NCBI GenBank assembly: GCA_902771595.1
Contig: CACXXH010000029.1
Location: 1 to 32,550, forward strand
DNA length: 32,550 nucleotides
DNA from: Fibrobacter succinogenes
GTDB lineage: Bacteria; Fibrobacterota; Fibrobacteria; Fibrobacterales; Fibrobacteraceae
Direction: 5' to 3'
Part shown: positions 23,039-30,189 of the stretch, piece by piece
How positions within the stretch are numbered: the first letter of the stretch is position 1
How the letters are laid out: every line of letters begins with the position of its first letter
The notes under the pieces: model-generated
The model's input: only the letters and a program-made list of their open reading frames with translations
Told to the model about the DNA's origin: nothing
Databases searched by the model: none
Program-made: the position numbers and the translations under genes

Positions 23039-24162
23039 ACGTTCTCCCACTTGTTGCTTTGCGCGGATTTTGCAGCGGCTTGCATCATGGCGAGGCCTTC
23101 GAGCGATGTGCGGATGCCGCACACGTATTCACTCTTGAAGGTGCCGGTGGCGAAATATTGCCCGAGGCAGTCGGCGATGTCCTTGTAGTAGTTTGCGAAC
23201 GCTTCGATGAAGCCCGCGGGGTGGCCCGCCTTGAAGCGGTTGTAGCGCTGCTGGTTTGCAATCTTTACGTCGCCGGTGCGGTCGCGCAGGCTCACGTTGC
23301 CCCGCAGGTCGCATGTCTTGAGCGTCTCGGGCTCCAACTGGAACCATTCGGCGCTGCCCTCGCTGCCGTACACGCGGATGCGGAGCCCGTTGCGGTTCCC
23401 GAGCGCCGTCTTGCTGAACCAGATTTGCGCACGCACGTTGTTCGTGTATTGCACGAGTGCGCCTACGTTGTCTACGATTTGCGGGAAAAGCCCGAAGGTG
23501 GTCTGGTCGGCGACAATACGTTCGGGGCGCTCGCCGGTCAAGAAGTAAATCATGTTGTGCAGGTGGCTGCCGAGGTCCAGGGAAATCTTCGGGATGACGG
23601 TGTCCTTGAGGCGCCAGCTTTGCGGCTTGGGCGGCTCATTGTGGGCTCCGAGGCGCATGAAGCCTTCTTGCGGCATTTCCACTTGCACCTGCTGGATTTT
23701 GCCGAGCTTGCCGTCGGCGATGAACTGTTTGAGTTCGCGCACCATCGGGTAACCGGTGTAGTTGTACGTGGTGCAGAAAAATCCCTTGGTTTCGGCGACG
23801 ACCTTCGCTATCGCCTCGCCTTCTTCAAAACTTGTGGCGAGAGACTTTTCGCAAATGACGGGGAAACCGGCGTTCAACGCGTCGATAACGATATCCTTGT
23901 GCAGGTCCGTCGGCGCGAGCACCACGACTGCGTCAATCTTGCCTTTTTCGGATTGCAACAGTTCGCGGTAGCTGGCGTAGGTGCGGCTGTCGGGCACGCC
24001 CCAGGTGCGGGCGGTTTCGCTGTTTGTATCGGCGTGGGTGCTGAATGCGCCTGCGACGAGTTCGAAATGACCGTCCATCTGGCTTGCCGCCTTGTGGACT
24101 TCTCCGATGGCCGAGTTTATACCGCCCCCGATAAACGCTATCTGGTATGGTTCCGTCTTCAT
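23035..24162 (-). CDS. Gfo/Idh/MocA-family NAD(P)-dependent sugar oxidoreductase
   Basis: A 375-residue protein. The N-terminal Rossmann fold has IAFIGGGINSAIG (the GxGxxx loop is slightly unusual), VVVLAPTDLHKDIVIDALNAG and the catalytic-type CEKSLAT, followed by the typical beta-sheet dimerisation domain (GHLHNM-like LDLGSHLHNMIYFLTG, then WFQLEPE). Family members oxidise or epimerise nucleotide sugars or inositols, and some (the WbpB/WlbA group) make amino-sugar uronates for O-antigen. Clustered with a GT2, wzm and a WecE-type aminotransferase, a role in making the polysaccharide's special sugar is likely, but the substrate is not determined. First gene of a four-gene coupled set. A TATATT is 7 nt from its ATG. 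Confidence 0.85.
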   Translation of the reverse strand: MKTEPYQIAFIGGGINSAIGEVHKAASQMDGHFELVAGAFSTHADTNSETARTWGVPDSRTYASYRELLQSEKGKIDAVVVLAPTDLHKDIVIDALNAGFPVICEKSLATSFEEGEAIAKVVAETKGFFCTTYNYTGYPMVRELKQFIADGKLGKIQQVQVEMPQEGFMRLGAHNEPPKPQSWRLKDTVIPKISLDLGSHLHNMIYFLTGERPERIVADQTTFGLFPQIVDNVGALVQYTNNVRAQIWFSKTALGNRNGLRIRVYGSEGSAEWFQLEPETLKTCDLRGNVSLRDRTGDVKIANQQRYNRFKAGHPAGFIEAFANYYKDIADCLGQYFATGTFKSEYVCGIRTSLEGLAMMQAAAKSAQSNKWENV

Positions 24163-24169
24163 ATTCAGG

Positions 24170-24175
24170 AATATA
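24170..24175 (-). promoter_or_regulatory. -10 box of the oxidoreductase-GT2-AAA-wzm operon
   Basis: TATATT on the minus strand, 7 nt before the ATG at 24162. No Shine-Dalgarno fits in the gap. Part of the leaderless-looking set in this window. Confidence 0.45.
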
Positions 24176-24210
24176 GGATATTTTTGTTTTTTTAGGCGGT
24201 GGATTGAACC

Positions 24211-24243
24211 CGTCGTAACGTGCTTATTACGTATTTATTACGT
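24211..24243. repeat. Three tandem 11-bp repeats, possible operator
   Basis: Plus-strand units cgtcgtaacgt, gcttattacgt and atttattacgt end at 24221, 24232 and 24243; the last two share TTATTACGT. The period is one DNA helical turn, and the units lie 36-74 bp upstream of the -10 of the oxidoreductase operon. The last bases touch the stop codon of the ATP-grasp gene. Confidence 0.45.
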
Positions 24244-25463
24244 CAATCCGTAACAATTTTGGCCAAATCCGTCATGCGGGTGGTCTTGTCTGTCATTTCG
24301 GCGAGGGAATTGAACCTGAAAAATACTATTCCGGCCTTGTATGTTAATTTGTCTGTGATTATATCGCTTGGTTTGTACCACAGGAATTTCTCGACGATGT
24401 TGCCCTGGATTTCAGGTGCGAAGGTGACGTCGCGGACCGTTCCTTCGTGATCGGACATAAGGCAGTGCCGGAGCCAAAATCCTTGCGTAGGCGCATCTTC
24501 GATGCCGGAGATGTCCATGCCCGTTTCGGCCATGATGATGAATTTCGGGTAGTCGATGCCTGTCGCGTACTTCACGAACCTGATGTACAAATCTCCGGGT
24601 GGGCGTCGGCAGATTTCGATGATGACGGGCGTTCCGTCGGGTTTCTCGATGTACTGGATGTGCAAAATCCCGTCGACCAGGTGCAATTCGCGGGCGATGC
24701 GTTCGCTGTAGTCGCGGAGTTTCGCAAGCGTCGCGGGACTGGAGGTGCCGGGAGTGTTGGCTCCGCTCACCATGTACTTGTTGACGAAGTACTGCTCGTT
24801 GTCTGCGAACGCGAATGCGACCCTGCCGTTTACGAGCATGGCGGAAAAACCGTGGTTCGTTCCCTGTACGAATTCCTCGACCACGATGTGGTCTTGCCGC
24901 GTGCGACTGCAGGCGTCCTTGTAAGCTTCTCGGGCCTCTTCGGGCGTTGTTGCGCGGTGGATGCCCTTGCCTCCGGTGAGGTCGACCGGTTTCACGATGA
25001 TGGGGAAGGCGAGCTGCGCGATGGCCTTTTCAAAATCCGCGCTCTCCTTGCCGGCTATTTCATCTTTTCCCGCAACGGGAATAGTCAATGCACGCGGTGT
25101 CGGAATTTCGAGCCTCGTCGCCAGTGCGCGGTATTTGTCCTTGTGGTGAATTTCAATGCTTGTTGCGTAGGAATCGTGCCCCGGCAGTCCCATCTTCTCG
25201 CAAACGTAAACTGTCGAAAGCAGGGCGAAGTCGTTGCATCCGGAGCACACTGCCTGCACTCCCTCGCTTTTGGCGAGTTCGAGCATCGCATCCTTGTCGC
25301 TGAAATCTGCGAAAACGTTCTTGTCGGCAAGCGGGTGCCCCAGGCCTTTGCGGTCGTTACCCGTGGTAATTACGTACCATCCCAGCGCCTGTGCGGCCTG
25401 GATCAGCGGGATTTCGGCGTGCCCGCCACCGAGTATCAGGAGTTTTTTGCGGAAGGATTCCAT
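24243..25463 (-). CDS. ATP-grasp carboxylate-amine/thiol ligase-like enzyme
   Basis: A 406-residue protein of the PurK/biotin-carboxylase-like ATP-grasp superfamily. The pre-ATP domain starts LLILGGGHAEIPLIQAAQ. The ATP-grasp core contains FPIIVKPVDLTGGKGIHR (~140-160, the Lys and Gly-rich lid), HIVVEEFVQGTNHGFS, and the metal-binding strand IIEICRRPPGD in which the second acidic-Asn pair is replaced by CRR. These enzymes ligate a carboxylate, via acyl phosphate, to an amine or thiol; in glycan loci they can attach amino acids to sugars. Substrates unknown. A TATATT is 9 nt before the ATG, with no ribosome site. The 80-bp gap to the oxidoreductase gene holds an 11-bp repeat array and that gene's promoter. 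Confidence 0.8.
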   Translation of the reverse strand: MESFRKKLLILGGGHAEIPLIQAAQALGWYVITTGNDRKGLGHPLADKNVFADFSDKDAMLELAKSEGVQAVCSGCNDFALLSTVYVCEKMGLPGHDSYATSIEIHHKDKYRALATRLEIPTPRALTIPVAGKDEIAGKESADFEKAIAQLAFPIIVKPVDLTGGKGIHRATTPEEAREAYKDACSRTRQDHIVVEEFVQGTNHGFSAMLVNGRVAFAFADNEQYFVNKYMVSGANTPGTSSPATLAKLRDYSERIARELHLVDGILHIQYIEKPDGTPVIIEICRRPPGDLYIRFVKYATGIDYPKFIIMAETGMDISGIEDAPTQGFWLRHCLMSDHEGTVRDVTFAPEIQGNIVEKFLWYKPSDIITDKLTYKAGIVFFRFNSLAEMTDKTTRMTDLAKIVTD

Positions 25464-25472
25464 TTGTCAAGT

Positions 25473-25478
25473 AATATA
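25473..25478 (-). promoter_or_regulatory. -10 box of the ATP-grasp gene
   Basis: TATATT on the minus strand, 9 nt before the ATG at 25463. Same arrangement as at wzt and the secreted-protein operon; no -35 recognised. Confidence 0.45.
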
Positions 25479-25512
25479 GAATAGTTGCTCAGAACGGGGC
25501 ATGCGTGGCGCA

Positions 25513-26829
25513 TCATTCCCGGCAATGCCGCATGGCCTCTTTCAGGGACTTGAACTTGGGCTTCTTGAATTCCTCGTACCTGATTTTCTTGACTCCGTCG
25601 TAGAAGGTCATCCCGGGGGCTTTTTGTGCCGCCTCGTCGCCCATCCGCATGATGTCCTTTTCGGTTACGCCGGCGGGCAGTATCAGGCGGTATTTCTGTT
25701 CGGGCGATTCCAATCGGTGGAACATGCTGTTCAAGAAATCGTCCAGCGTGTTTTCTTCCTTCTGCTTGAAGAAGTAGAGCATTCCACTCCGTATCCAGCT
25801 TTCGATATGGAAATTCTCGTCGACTACAAAGTCCAGCCCGTGGTACTCCGTCTTGCAGCCGCCATCCTTGAGGTCGAATTCCTTGCAGGAGAAGAACTGC
25901 GTGGTCAGCGCGGGCGAGGAACTGCTGAGGCTGCAGCGCGTGCTGTCGGTGTAACAGGACCAGAAGTTGACCTTGTTCCCGTAGTAGATTTGCGGGACGT
26001 TCGTACCGAAGTTCAGGTAGTATTTCCCGTCGATCTTGTAGCATTCCAGGCTTTCTTCTATCCCCGCCGTCTTGCCGCGGACATACAGCAGCGTCTTGCT
26101 TGCGTAATTTTCGATTTTGCAGCCGCCGTTCGTGTAGTCTGTTGAGTAGCAGGGAATCCAGTCCGGGTTTTCTATACGGACTGGCTTCTTGTTCTCTTCA
26201 TCTTTTTTCGCGGTATCTTTGGGCGGCTCGTAATCCGGCGGGAGCACCCGTTTTTCTTTCTTGAAGCCGGGCTTGCATTTCCCGACAAGCTTGGCCGTGA
26301 AAGTGCGCGACTGGTGCGCCGTTTCGAAGTGCGGGCATGTGCAGGCGAGGTCCGCCATCCAGTAGCCCGTGAAGGTCTTCCCGTAAAAGCGTCTGACGAA
26401 TTTTTCGGCAGATTCCCTTTTGTACAGCGATGCGTCGATGGCGGCGAAGTCCCATTCCAGCCGGGGCGAGGCGACCTTTCTTATGGAGCTGTCGGCGCCG
26501 AGAATCTTGGCCCTGCATTGCCTTTCCAGTTCCTTGGGGTCGCCCAGGTCGTAATTGATTCGCTCAAAGTTGCTCCGTTTGTCGCCCTCGAAGCTTGGCC
26601 ATAAAGAATGCGCCCAGAACGGGGTTTCGCAGTAGACGGAATCGGGAGTCCTGGAACTGTCCGGCGCTTCGCCGGCAATGGGTTTGGGCGTATCGACGAG
26701 CAGCAGCCTGTAGTGGTCCTTGTCTTCGAACGAGGCGCAGAACCGGATGGGCCCTTTGGCAAGGGCATGCTGTGCAAGGAGGCACCCGAACAGAAATGCG
26801 CCAAATACGGGGGCGATGCTGCATCTCAT
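25513..26829 (-). CDS. Secreted Cys-rich protein, two-module (third gene of operon)
   Basis: A 438-residue protein with a signal peptide (hydrophobic ~5-21, cleavage near HALAKG). The first half (to ~200) contains the module YGKTFTGYWMADLACTC...LVGKC, also found twice in the middle gene of the operon. The second half (~215-438) holds the Cys-rich module with repeated CYSTDYTNGGCKI-, CYKIDGKYYLNFG- and FFSCKEFDLKDGGC-like segments and ends SLKEAMRHCRE, matching the first gene of the operon. It thus looks like a combination of its two neighbours' modules. No enzymatic motif is seen. Even pairing of cysteines suggests disulphides in the periplasm or outside. The start overlaps the upstream stop (ATGA). 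Function unknown. Confidence 0.75.
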   Translation of the reverse strand: MRCSIAPVFGAFLFGCLLAQHALAKGPIRFCASFEDKDHYRLLLVDTPKPIAGEAPDSSRTPDSVYCETPFWAHSLWPSFEGDKRSNFERINYDLGDPKELERQCRAKILGADSSIRKVASPRLEWDFAAIDASLYKRESAEKFVRRFYGKTFTGYWMADLACTCPHFETAHQSRTFTAKLVGKCKPGFKKEKRVLPPDYEPPKDTAKKDEENKKPVRIENPDWIPCYSTDYTNGGCKIENYASKTLLYVRGKTAGIEESLECYKIDGKYYLNFGTNVPQIYYGNKVNFWSCYTDSTRCSLSSSSPALTTQFFSCKEFDLKDGGCKTEYHGLDFVVDENFHIESWIRSGMLYFFKQKEENTLDDFLNSMFHRLESPEQKYRLILPAGVTEKDIMRMGDEAAQKAPGMTFYDGVKKIRYEEFKKPKFKSLKEAMRHCRE

Positions 26830-27827
26830 TTGAACTTCCTCCTTACGATACAGGCCTCGGACTGATCGTAATCATCTATGTCTAAGTCTGAGCGGTCGCT
26901 TACGTGCAGATTGACCTCGTAGAGTCTCCACAGGTCTAGTTTGTCCGCTTTCTTGGGGTCAATCTTTACATCGGCGGGGCATTCGCCTGTGAGCAGGACC
27001 TCGTATTCGACGTGGTGCGCATCCCGCTTGAAGCCGCATTCCATGGAAATGTCCCAGGCAACCGCGATATTCTTGCCATAGAGCTTTTTCAATTGGCTTG
27101 TGGTAATCGAGAATGTCGTGTCGCTGGAGAGGTCGACGTACTTCGGGAGCTCGGCCCTGTTGTAGTTGTTCCACTTGCTTTGTGCGTGGCAAGTGTCCTC
27201 TTCCAAGAAAGAACCTAATTTGAACTGGCCGATTCCTGGAAAGTCCCATACTATCTTGTTGTGCGTCCTGGAAGTCCCGCTGCAGCGAATCTCCTGCTGG
27301 AAGTCCTCTAGCAAGGAAGTTTTCGTGGAATCGAAGAGGTAGACCCTGGGACGGTTGCCGAAAGTGTCGGTGAGGTAAAGGGCCGGTTTCTCGCCCTTGA
27401 TGGCGCAGTAGTGGGCTGCGGGAATGGTCTTGAGGCAAGGGCCGACAAGCAGGATGTCGAATTCCTGTTCCTTGCGCTTGAAGGTGTTCCCCTTGCATTC
27501 CGTTTCGCTCTTGCTCCCGCGGAAGGTCTGCCCGTAGAATTCGGGGAGGACCCGTTTTGCGTTCGCCAGGTAATAGGTGTCGCTTGGATGGATGCGCTTG
27601 CCTAGGTCCCGCGGGAAGTTGATATGGGATTCGCTCTTCTTGTTATGGTCGGAGCAGCCGCAGCTGTTGTTGAAATCCTTCGTATGGCGGATCAGGTGCA
27701 CCTTGTAGCTGGAATCGGTCGGGAACGTGGCGCAGTAGGCGGGGATGCTGTCCAGGTAGTCCCCTGCATGCAGGGTCGATGCGCATGCGGTGAGGAACAG
27801 GGCTGCGACGAGTCTTGCTTTTGTCAT
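26826..27827 (-). CDS. Secreted Cys-containing protein, duplicated module (second gene of operon)
   Basis: A 333-residue protein with a signal peptide (MTKARLVAALFLTACASTLHAG; a Cys in the h-region raises the possibility of a lipoprotein, but the lipobox is poor). It carries two copies of a module of ~130 residues: FYGQTFRGSKSETEC...LLVGPC and LYGKNIAVAWDISMEC...LLTGEC. Both end in a hydrophobic strand LL-G-C. The start at 27827 overlaps the upstream TGA (ATGA) and restores a clean signal peptide; the longer frame to 27998 reads through the upstream gene and is rejected. Probable extracytoplasmic location; function unknown and apparently lineage-specific. Confidence 0.75.
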   Translation of the reverse strand: MTKARLVAALFLTACASTLHAGDYLDSIPAYCATFPTDSSYKVHLIRHTKDFNNSCGCSDHNKKSESHINFPRDLGKRIHPSDTYYLANAKRVLPEFYGQTFRGSKSETECKGNTFKRKEQEFDILLVGPCLKTIPAAHYCAIKGEKPALYLTDTFGNRPRVYLFDSTKTSLLEDFQQEIRCSGTSRTHNKIVWDFPGIGQFKLGSFLEEDTCHAQSKWNNYNRAELPKYVDLSSDTTFSITTSQLKKLYGKNIAVAWDISMECGFKRDAHHVEYEVLLTGECPADVKIDPKKADKLDLWRLYEVNLHVSDRSDLDIDDYDQSEACIVRRKFK

Positions 27828-28714
27828 TTCGCCCCCTTGGCCTTCCACGCCTTGCAGGCTTTTATGGCGTCTTGCATTGTGGGGAATTTCCCGCCGAAGC
27901 GGTCGGCCTTCTTCAGTGCCGAATAGACCTGCATCCCCTTTGCCCGTGCGACAGTAGCCCTGGCCAGGCTGTCGGCAGATTCGTCGTAAAAACGCCATGG
28001 CAGGATTTTGGTGTATTCTTCTTCCCGGGTGTATTCCTGCTCGACTTTTTTAATGAATTCCGTGGCATTGGTAATCGATTTCATGCCCAGGTACAGCCGC
28101 AGGCCCTTGATATTCCATTCCTTCAGTTTGCCCTTTTCGTCGTATATGAGGGCGAGGCCATTTTTTGCGAAGCGGCAGCCATCCTTCGTGGTTTCCGTGT
28201 TCGCGCAGGAATAGAAAGTCTTTTTCCATTGCACGACGCTGTCGGGAACAGTCCGTGCCTTGATGCAGTCTTCGAGGGTGCGGTAGCACTTTTCTGGGGA
28301 CGCGTAGTGGAATAGGGTGTCTTCGACCTGTTCCGGAATGGATGTCACTACGACGATGTACGCCTCGTCCTTATACCGGTAGCAGTCGATGTCGTTGTCG
28401 AACGCTTCGGGGTCCCCGATGACGGGCAATCTGGTTCTGCTTGCGTAGCGGGAACTCTGGCGGCATAATCCCTTTTCGTCGGGAGCGTAACATTCGAAGA
28501 TGTCTTCGGGGCCGCTTTCTATGGGGCCGCCGCATGCGAAGCCAAAGGAATATCCATCCCCGCTGCTGTTGCTGAACCACTTGGCTGGCGGCTCGCATTT
28601 GACCTGTTCTACGGTTTTCCAGTAGTCGTTGGCAAAAAGCGGGCATGCCGCCGATACGAGCAACAGGAACGGTGCCGAAAATAATCCCCGAATATATTTA
28701 AGGCTGTAGAACAT
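27824..28714 (-). CDS. Secreted Cys-rich protein (first gene of operon)
   Basis: A 296-residue protein with an N-terminal signal peptide (hydrophobic ~10-25, cleavage near PLFAND). Then Cys-rich repeats follow: FGFACGG, CYAPDEKGLC, CYRYKDEAYIVVVTSIP and FYSCANTETTKDGCRF, and a helical C-terminus ending TMQDAIKACKAWKA. The second half is homologous to the C-terminal half of the third gene. The GGCRF/CKTE and DAIKAC/EAMRHC correspondences are clear. No known domain is recognised. Head of a three-gene operon joined by two ATGA overlaps, with TATATT 9 nt before its ATG. Divergent from wecE, so a cell-envelope role is possible but not shown. Confidence 0.75.
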   Translation of the reverse strand: MFYSLKYIRGLFSAPFLLLVSAACPLFANDYWKTVEQVKCEPPAKWFSNSSGDGYSFGFACGGPIESGPEDIFECYAPDEKGLCRQSSRYASRTRLPVIGDPEAFDNDIDCYRYKDEAYIVVVTSIPEQVEDTLFHYASPEKCYRTLEDCIKARTVPDSVVQWKKTFYSCANTETTKDGCRFAKNGLALIYDEKGKLKEWNIKGLRLYLGMKSITNATEFIKKVEQEYTREEEYTKILPWRFYDESADSLARATVARAKGMQVYSALKKADRFGGKFPTMQDAIKACKAWKAKGAK

Positions 28715-28723
28715 CTAGTGATT

Positions 28724-28729
28724 AATATA
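28724..28729 (-). promoter_or_regulatory. -10 box of the secreted-protein operon
   Basis: TATATT on the minus strand, 9 nt before the ATG at 28714. A TTGACA also lies 5 nt upstream of it, too close to be its -35. Confidence 0.45.
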
Positions 28730-28864
28730 GAATTTGTCAAAAATTGTTGGCGATAATTGCCCGTTACGGCCGTATATCGTTGCATATTTCCGCAAATATT
28801 TATAGTTTATGCCCGTATGCCGGGTCTGGCCGGTACGCCCGAAAACAAGGAAACCTGAATTGCC

Positions 28865-29998
28865 ATGAGGATACCCTTCAACAAGCCGCCCTTCGTGGGG
28901 CTAGAACTTGACTACGTGAAGCAGGCCGTCGAGAGCGGCCGTATCTGCGGCGATGGTACCTACAACCTGCTGTGCCACGGGTGGCTCGAGAAGCATACCG
29001 GCACGGCGAAGGCGCTCCTTACCACGAGCTGCACGCATGCGCTCGAGATGTCGGCGAGGCTATGCGACATCGGGCCCGGCGACGAGGTGATCATGCCCTC
29101 GTTCACGTTCGTGAGCACCGCCGACGCGTTCGTTTCGCAGGGGGCCAAGTGCGTGTTCGTGGATATCCGCCCCGACACCATGAACCTGGACGAGAACCTT
29201 GTCGAGGCGGCCATCACCGAGAAGACGAAGGCTATCGTGCCGGTGCACTACGCGGGCGTTGCCTGCGAGATGGACAAAATCAACGAAATTGCGAAACGCC
29301 ACAACCTGTTCGTGGTCGAAGACGCCGCGCAGGGCATGATGGCCACCTACAAGGGCAAGGCGCTCGGGACGCTCGGGGATTTCGGCTGCTACAGCTACCA
29401 CGAGACCAAGAACTACAGCATGGGCGAGGGCGGCGCATTGCTGATAAACGACAAGAAGTTCTGCGACCGCGCCGAGATTATCCGCGAGAAGGGCACCAAC
29501 CGCTGCCAGTTCCACAGGGGCGAAGTCGACAAGTACACCTGGGTGGAACTCGGCTCCAGCTACCTGCCGAGCGAACTCAACGCCGCCTACCTCTATGCGG
29601 AACTCGAGTGCGCCGACGAGATTTACGACAACCGCATGGCGAGCTGGAACATGTACCGCGAACTGCTCGCCCCGCTTGCCGCGAAGGGCCTTTTCGAGCT
29701 GCCGTACATCCCGGAGCATTGTGTGCACAACGCGCACATGTTCTACCTGAAGGTTGAAGATTTGCAGACGCGGACGGCGCTTCTCAAGCACCTGGTGTAC
29801 AACGGGATTCTTGCGGTGTTCCACTACGTGCCGCTGCACACGTCGCCCGCGGGCCAGCGCTATGGCCGTTTTGCTGGCGAAGACAGGTTCACCACCCGCG
29901 AGAGCAACCGCCTGCTGCGCCTGCCCATGTTCTACGGCCTAAAAACCGAAGACATTGAATATGTCTGCAAGAAGGTCGCGGAATTCTTCGGGGCTTGA
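28865..29998 (+). CDS. wecE: dTDP-4-amino-4,6-dideoxygalactose transaminase (WecE/RffA)
   Basis: A 377-residue PLP-dependent sugar aminotransferase of the DegT/DnrJ/EryC1/StrS family. It follows E. coli WecE closely along its whole length: start RIPFNKPPFVG, GDEVIMPSFTFVSTADAF, HYAGVACEMD, VVEDAAQGMMATYKG (Asp 153 region) and YSYHETKNYSMGEGG, where K182 should form the PLP aldimine, then a C-terminal FHYVPLHTSPAG. WecE turns dTDP-4-keto-6-deoxyglucose into dTDP-Fuc4N, used in enterobacterial common antigen and O-antigens. Here the product would feed the nearby polysaccharide. GC-rich codon use. Its own promoter is probably in the 150-bp divergent gap (TATAGT at 28800-28805, weak -35), and it ends at a strong terminator. 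Confidence 0.9.
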   Translation: MRIPFNKPPFVGLELDYVKQAVESGRICGDGTYNLLCHGWLEKHTGTAKALLTTSCTHALEMSARLCDIGPGDEVIMPSFTFVSTADAFVSQGAKCVFVDIRPDTMNLDENLVEAAITEKTKAIVPVHYAGVACEMDKINEIAKRHNLFVVEDAAQGMMATYKGKALGTLGDFGCYSYHETKNYSMGEGGALLINDKKFCDRAEIIREKGTNRCQFHRGEVDKYTWVELGSSYLPSELNAAYLYAELECADEIYDNRMASWNMYRELLAPLAAKGLFELPYIPEHCVHNAHMFYLKVEDLQTRTALLKHLVYNGILAVFHYVPLHTSPAGQRYGRFAGEDRFTTRESNRLLRLPMFYGLKTEDIEYVCKKVAEFFGA

Positions 29999-30057
29999 GA
30001 TAGTTTTTTGTAAAACGAGAATCTTTGGCTAACACGGGCGAAGATGGCGGAACTATC

Positions 30058-30087
30058 AAAAAAGATGGCCGCGGGGCCATCTTTTTT
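30058..30087. terminator. Bidirectional intrinsic terminator
   Basis: A perfect 13-bp stem, AAAAAAGATGGCC (30058-30070) and GGCCATCTTTTTT (30075-30087), with a GCGG loop. It lies between the convergent ends of wecE and nfnB, with U-tracts for both directions. Confidence 0.9.
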
Positions 30088-30128
30088 ATCAAATTCAAGA
30101 TTTGAAGAAGAAACGAGCGAGAGCAGGA

Positions 30129-30171
30129 ACCCGGACCGAAGGCGTACAACTCGTACGTCGAGAGTCCGGGT
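30129..30171. repeat. Two-tier inverted repeat next to the terminator
   Basis: Outer arms ACCCGGAC (30129-30136) and GTCCGGGT (30164-30171), then symmetric 6-nt unpaired stretches, then inner arms CGTAC (30143-30147) and GTACG (30153-30157) with a 5-nt loop. No U-tract. Lies in the 190-bp wecE-nfnB gap just after the nfnB stop. Identity unknown; it may be a dispersed repeat or a 3'-end RNA structure. Confidence 0.65.
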
Positions 30172-30189
30172 GACGAACTATCGCGAAGT

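Noticed and set aside
23039..23122. Longer N-terminus for the GT2 enzyme
   Set aside because: The extra 28 residues overlap the oxidoreductase gene and are unlike the family; KLSFVIPCYR is the normal start.
27828..27998. Longer N-terminus for the second secreted protein
   Set aside because: The extension reads through the upstream gene, and it would bury the signal peptide that begins at 27827.
28727..28740. TTGACA 5 nt upstream of TATATT on the minus strand as a promoter pair
   Set aside because: Spacing is far too short for -35/-10 use. A TTGACA after the -10 at 25463 is also coincidental.
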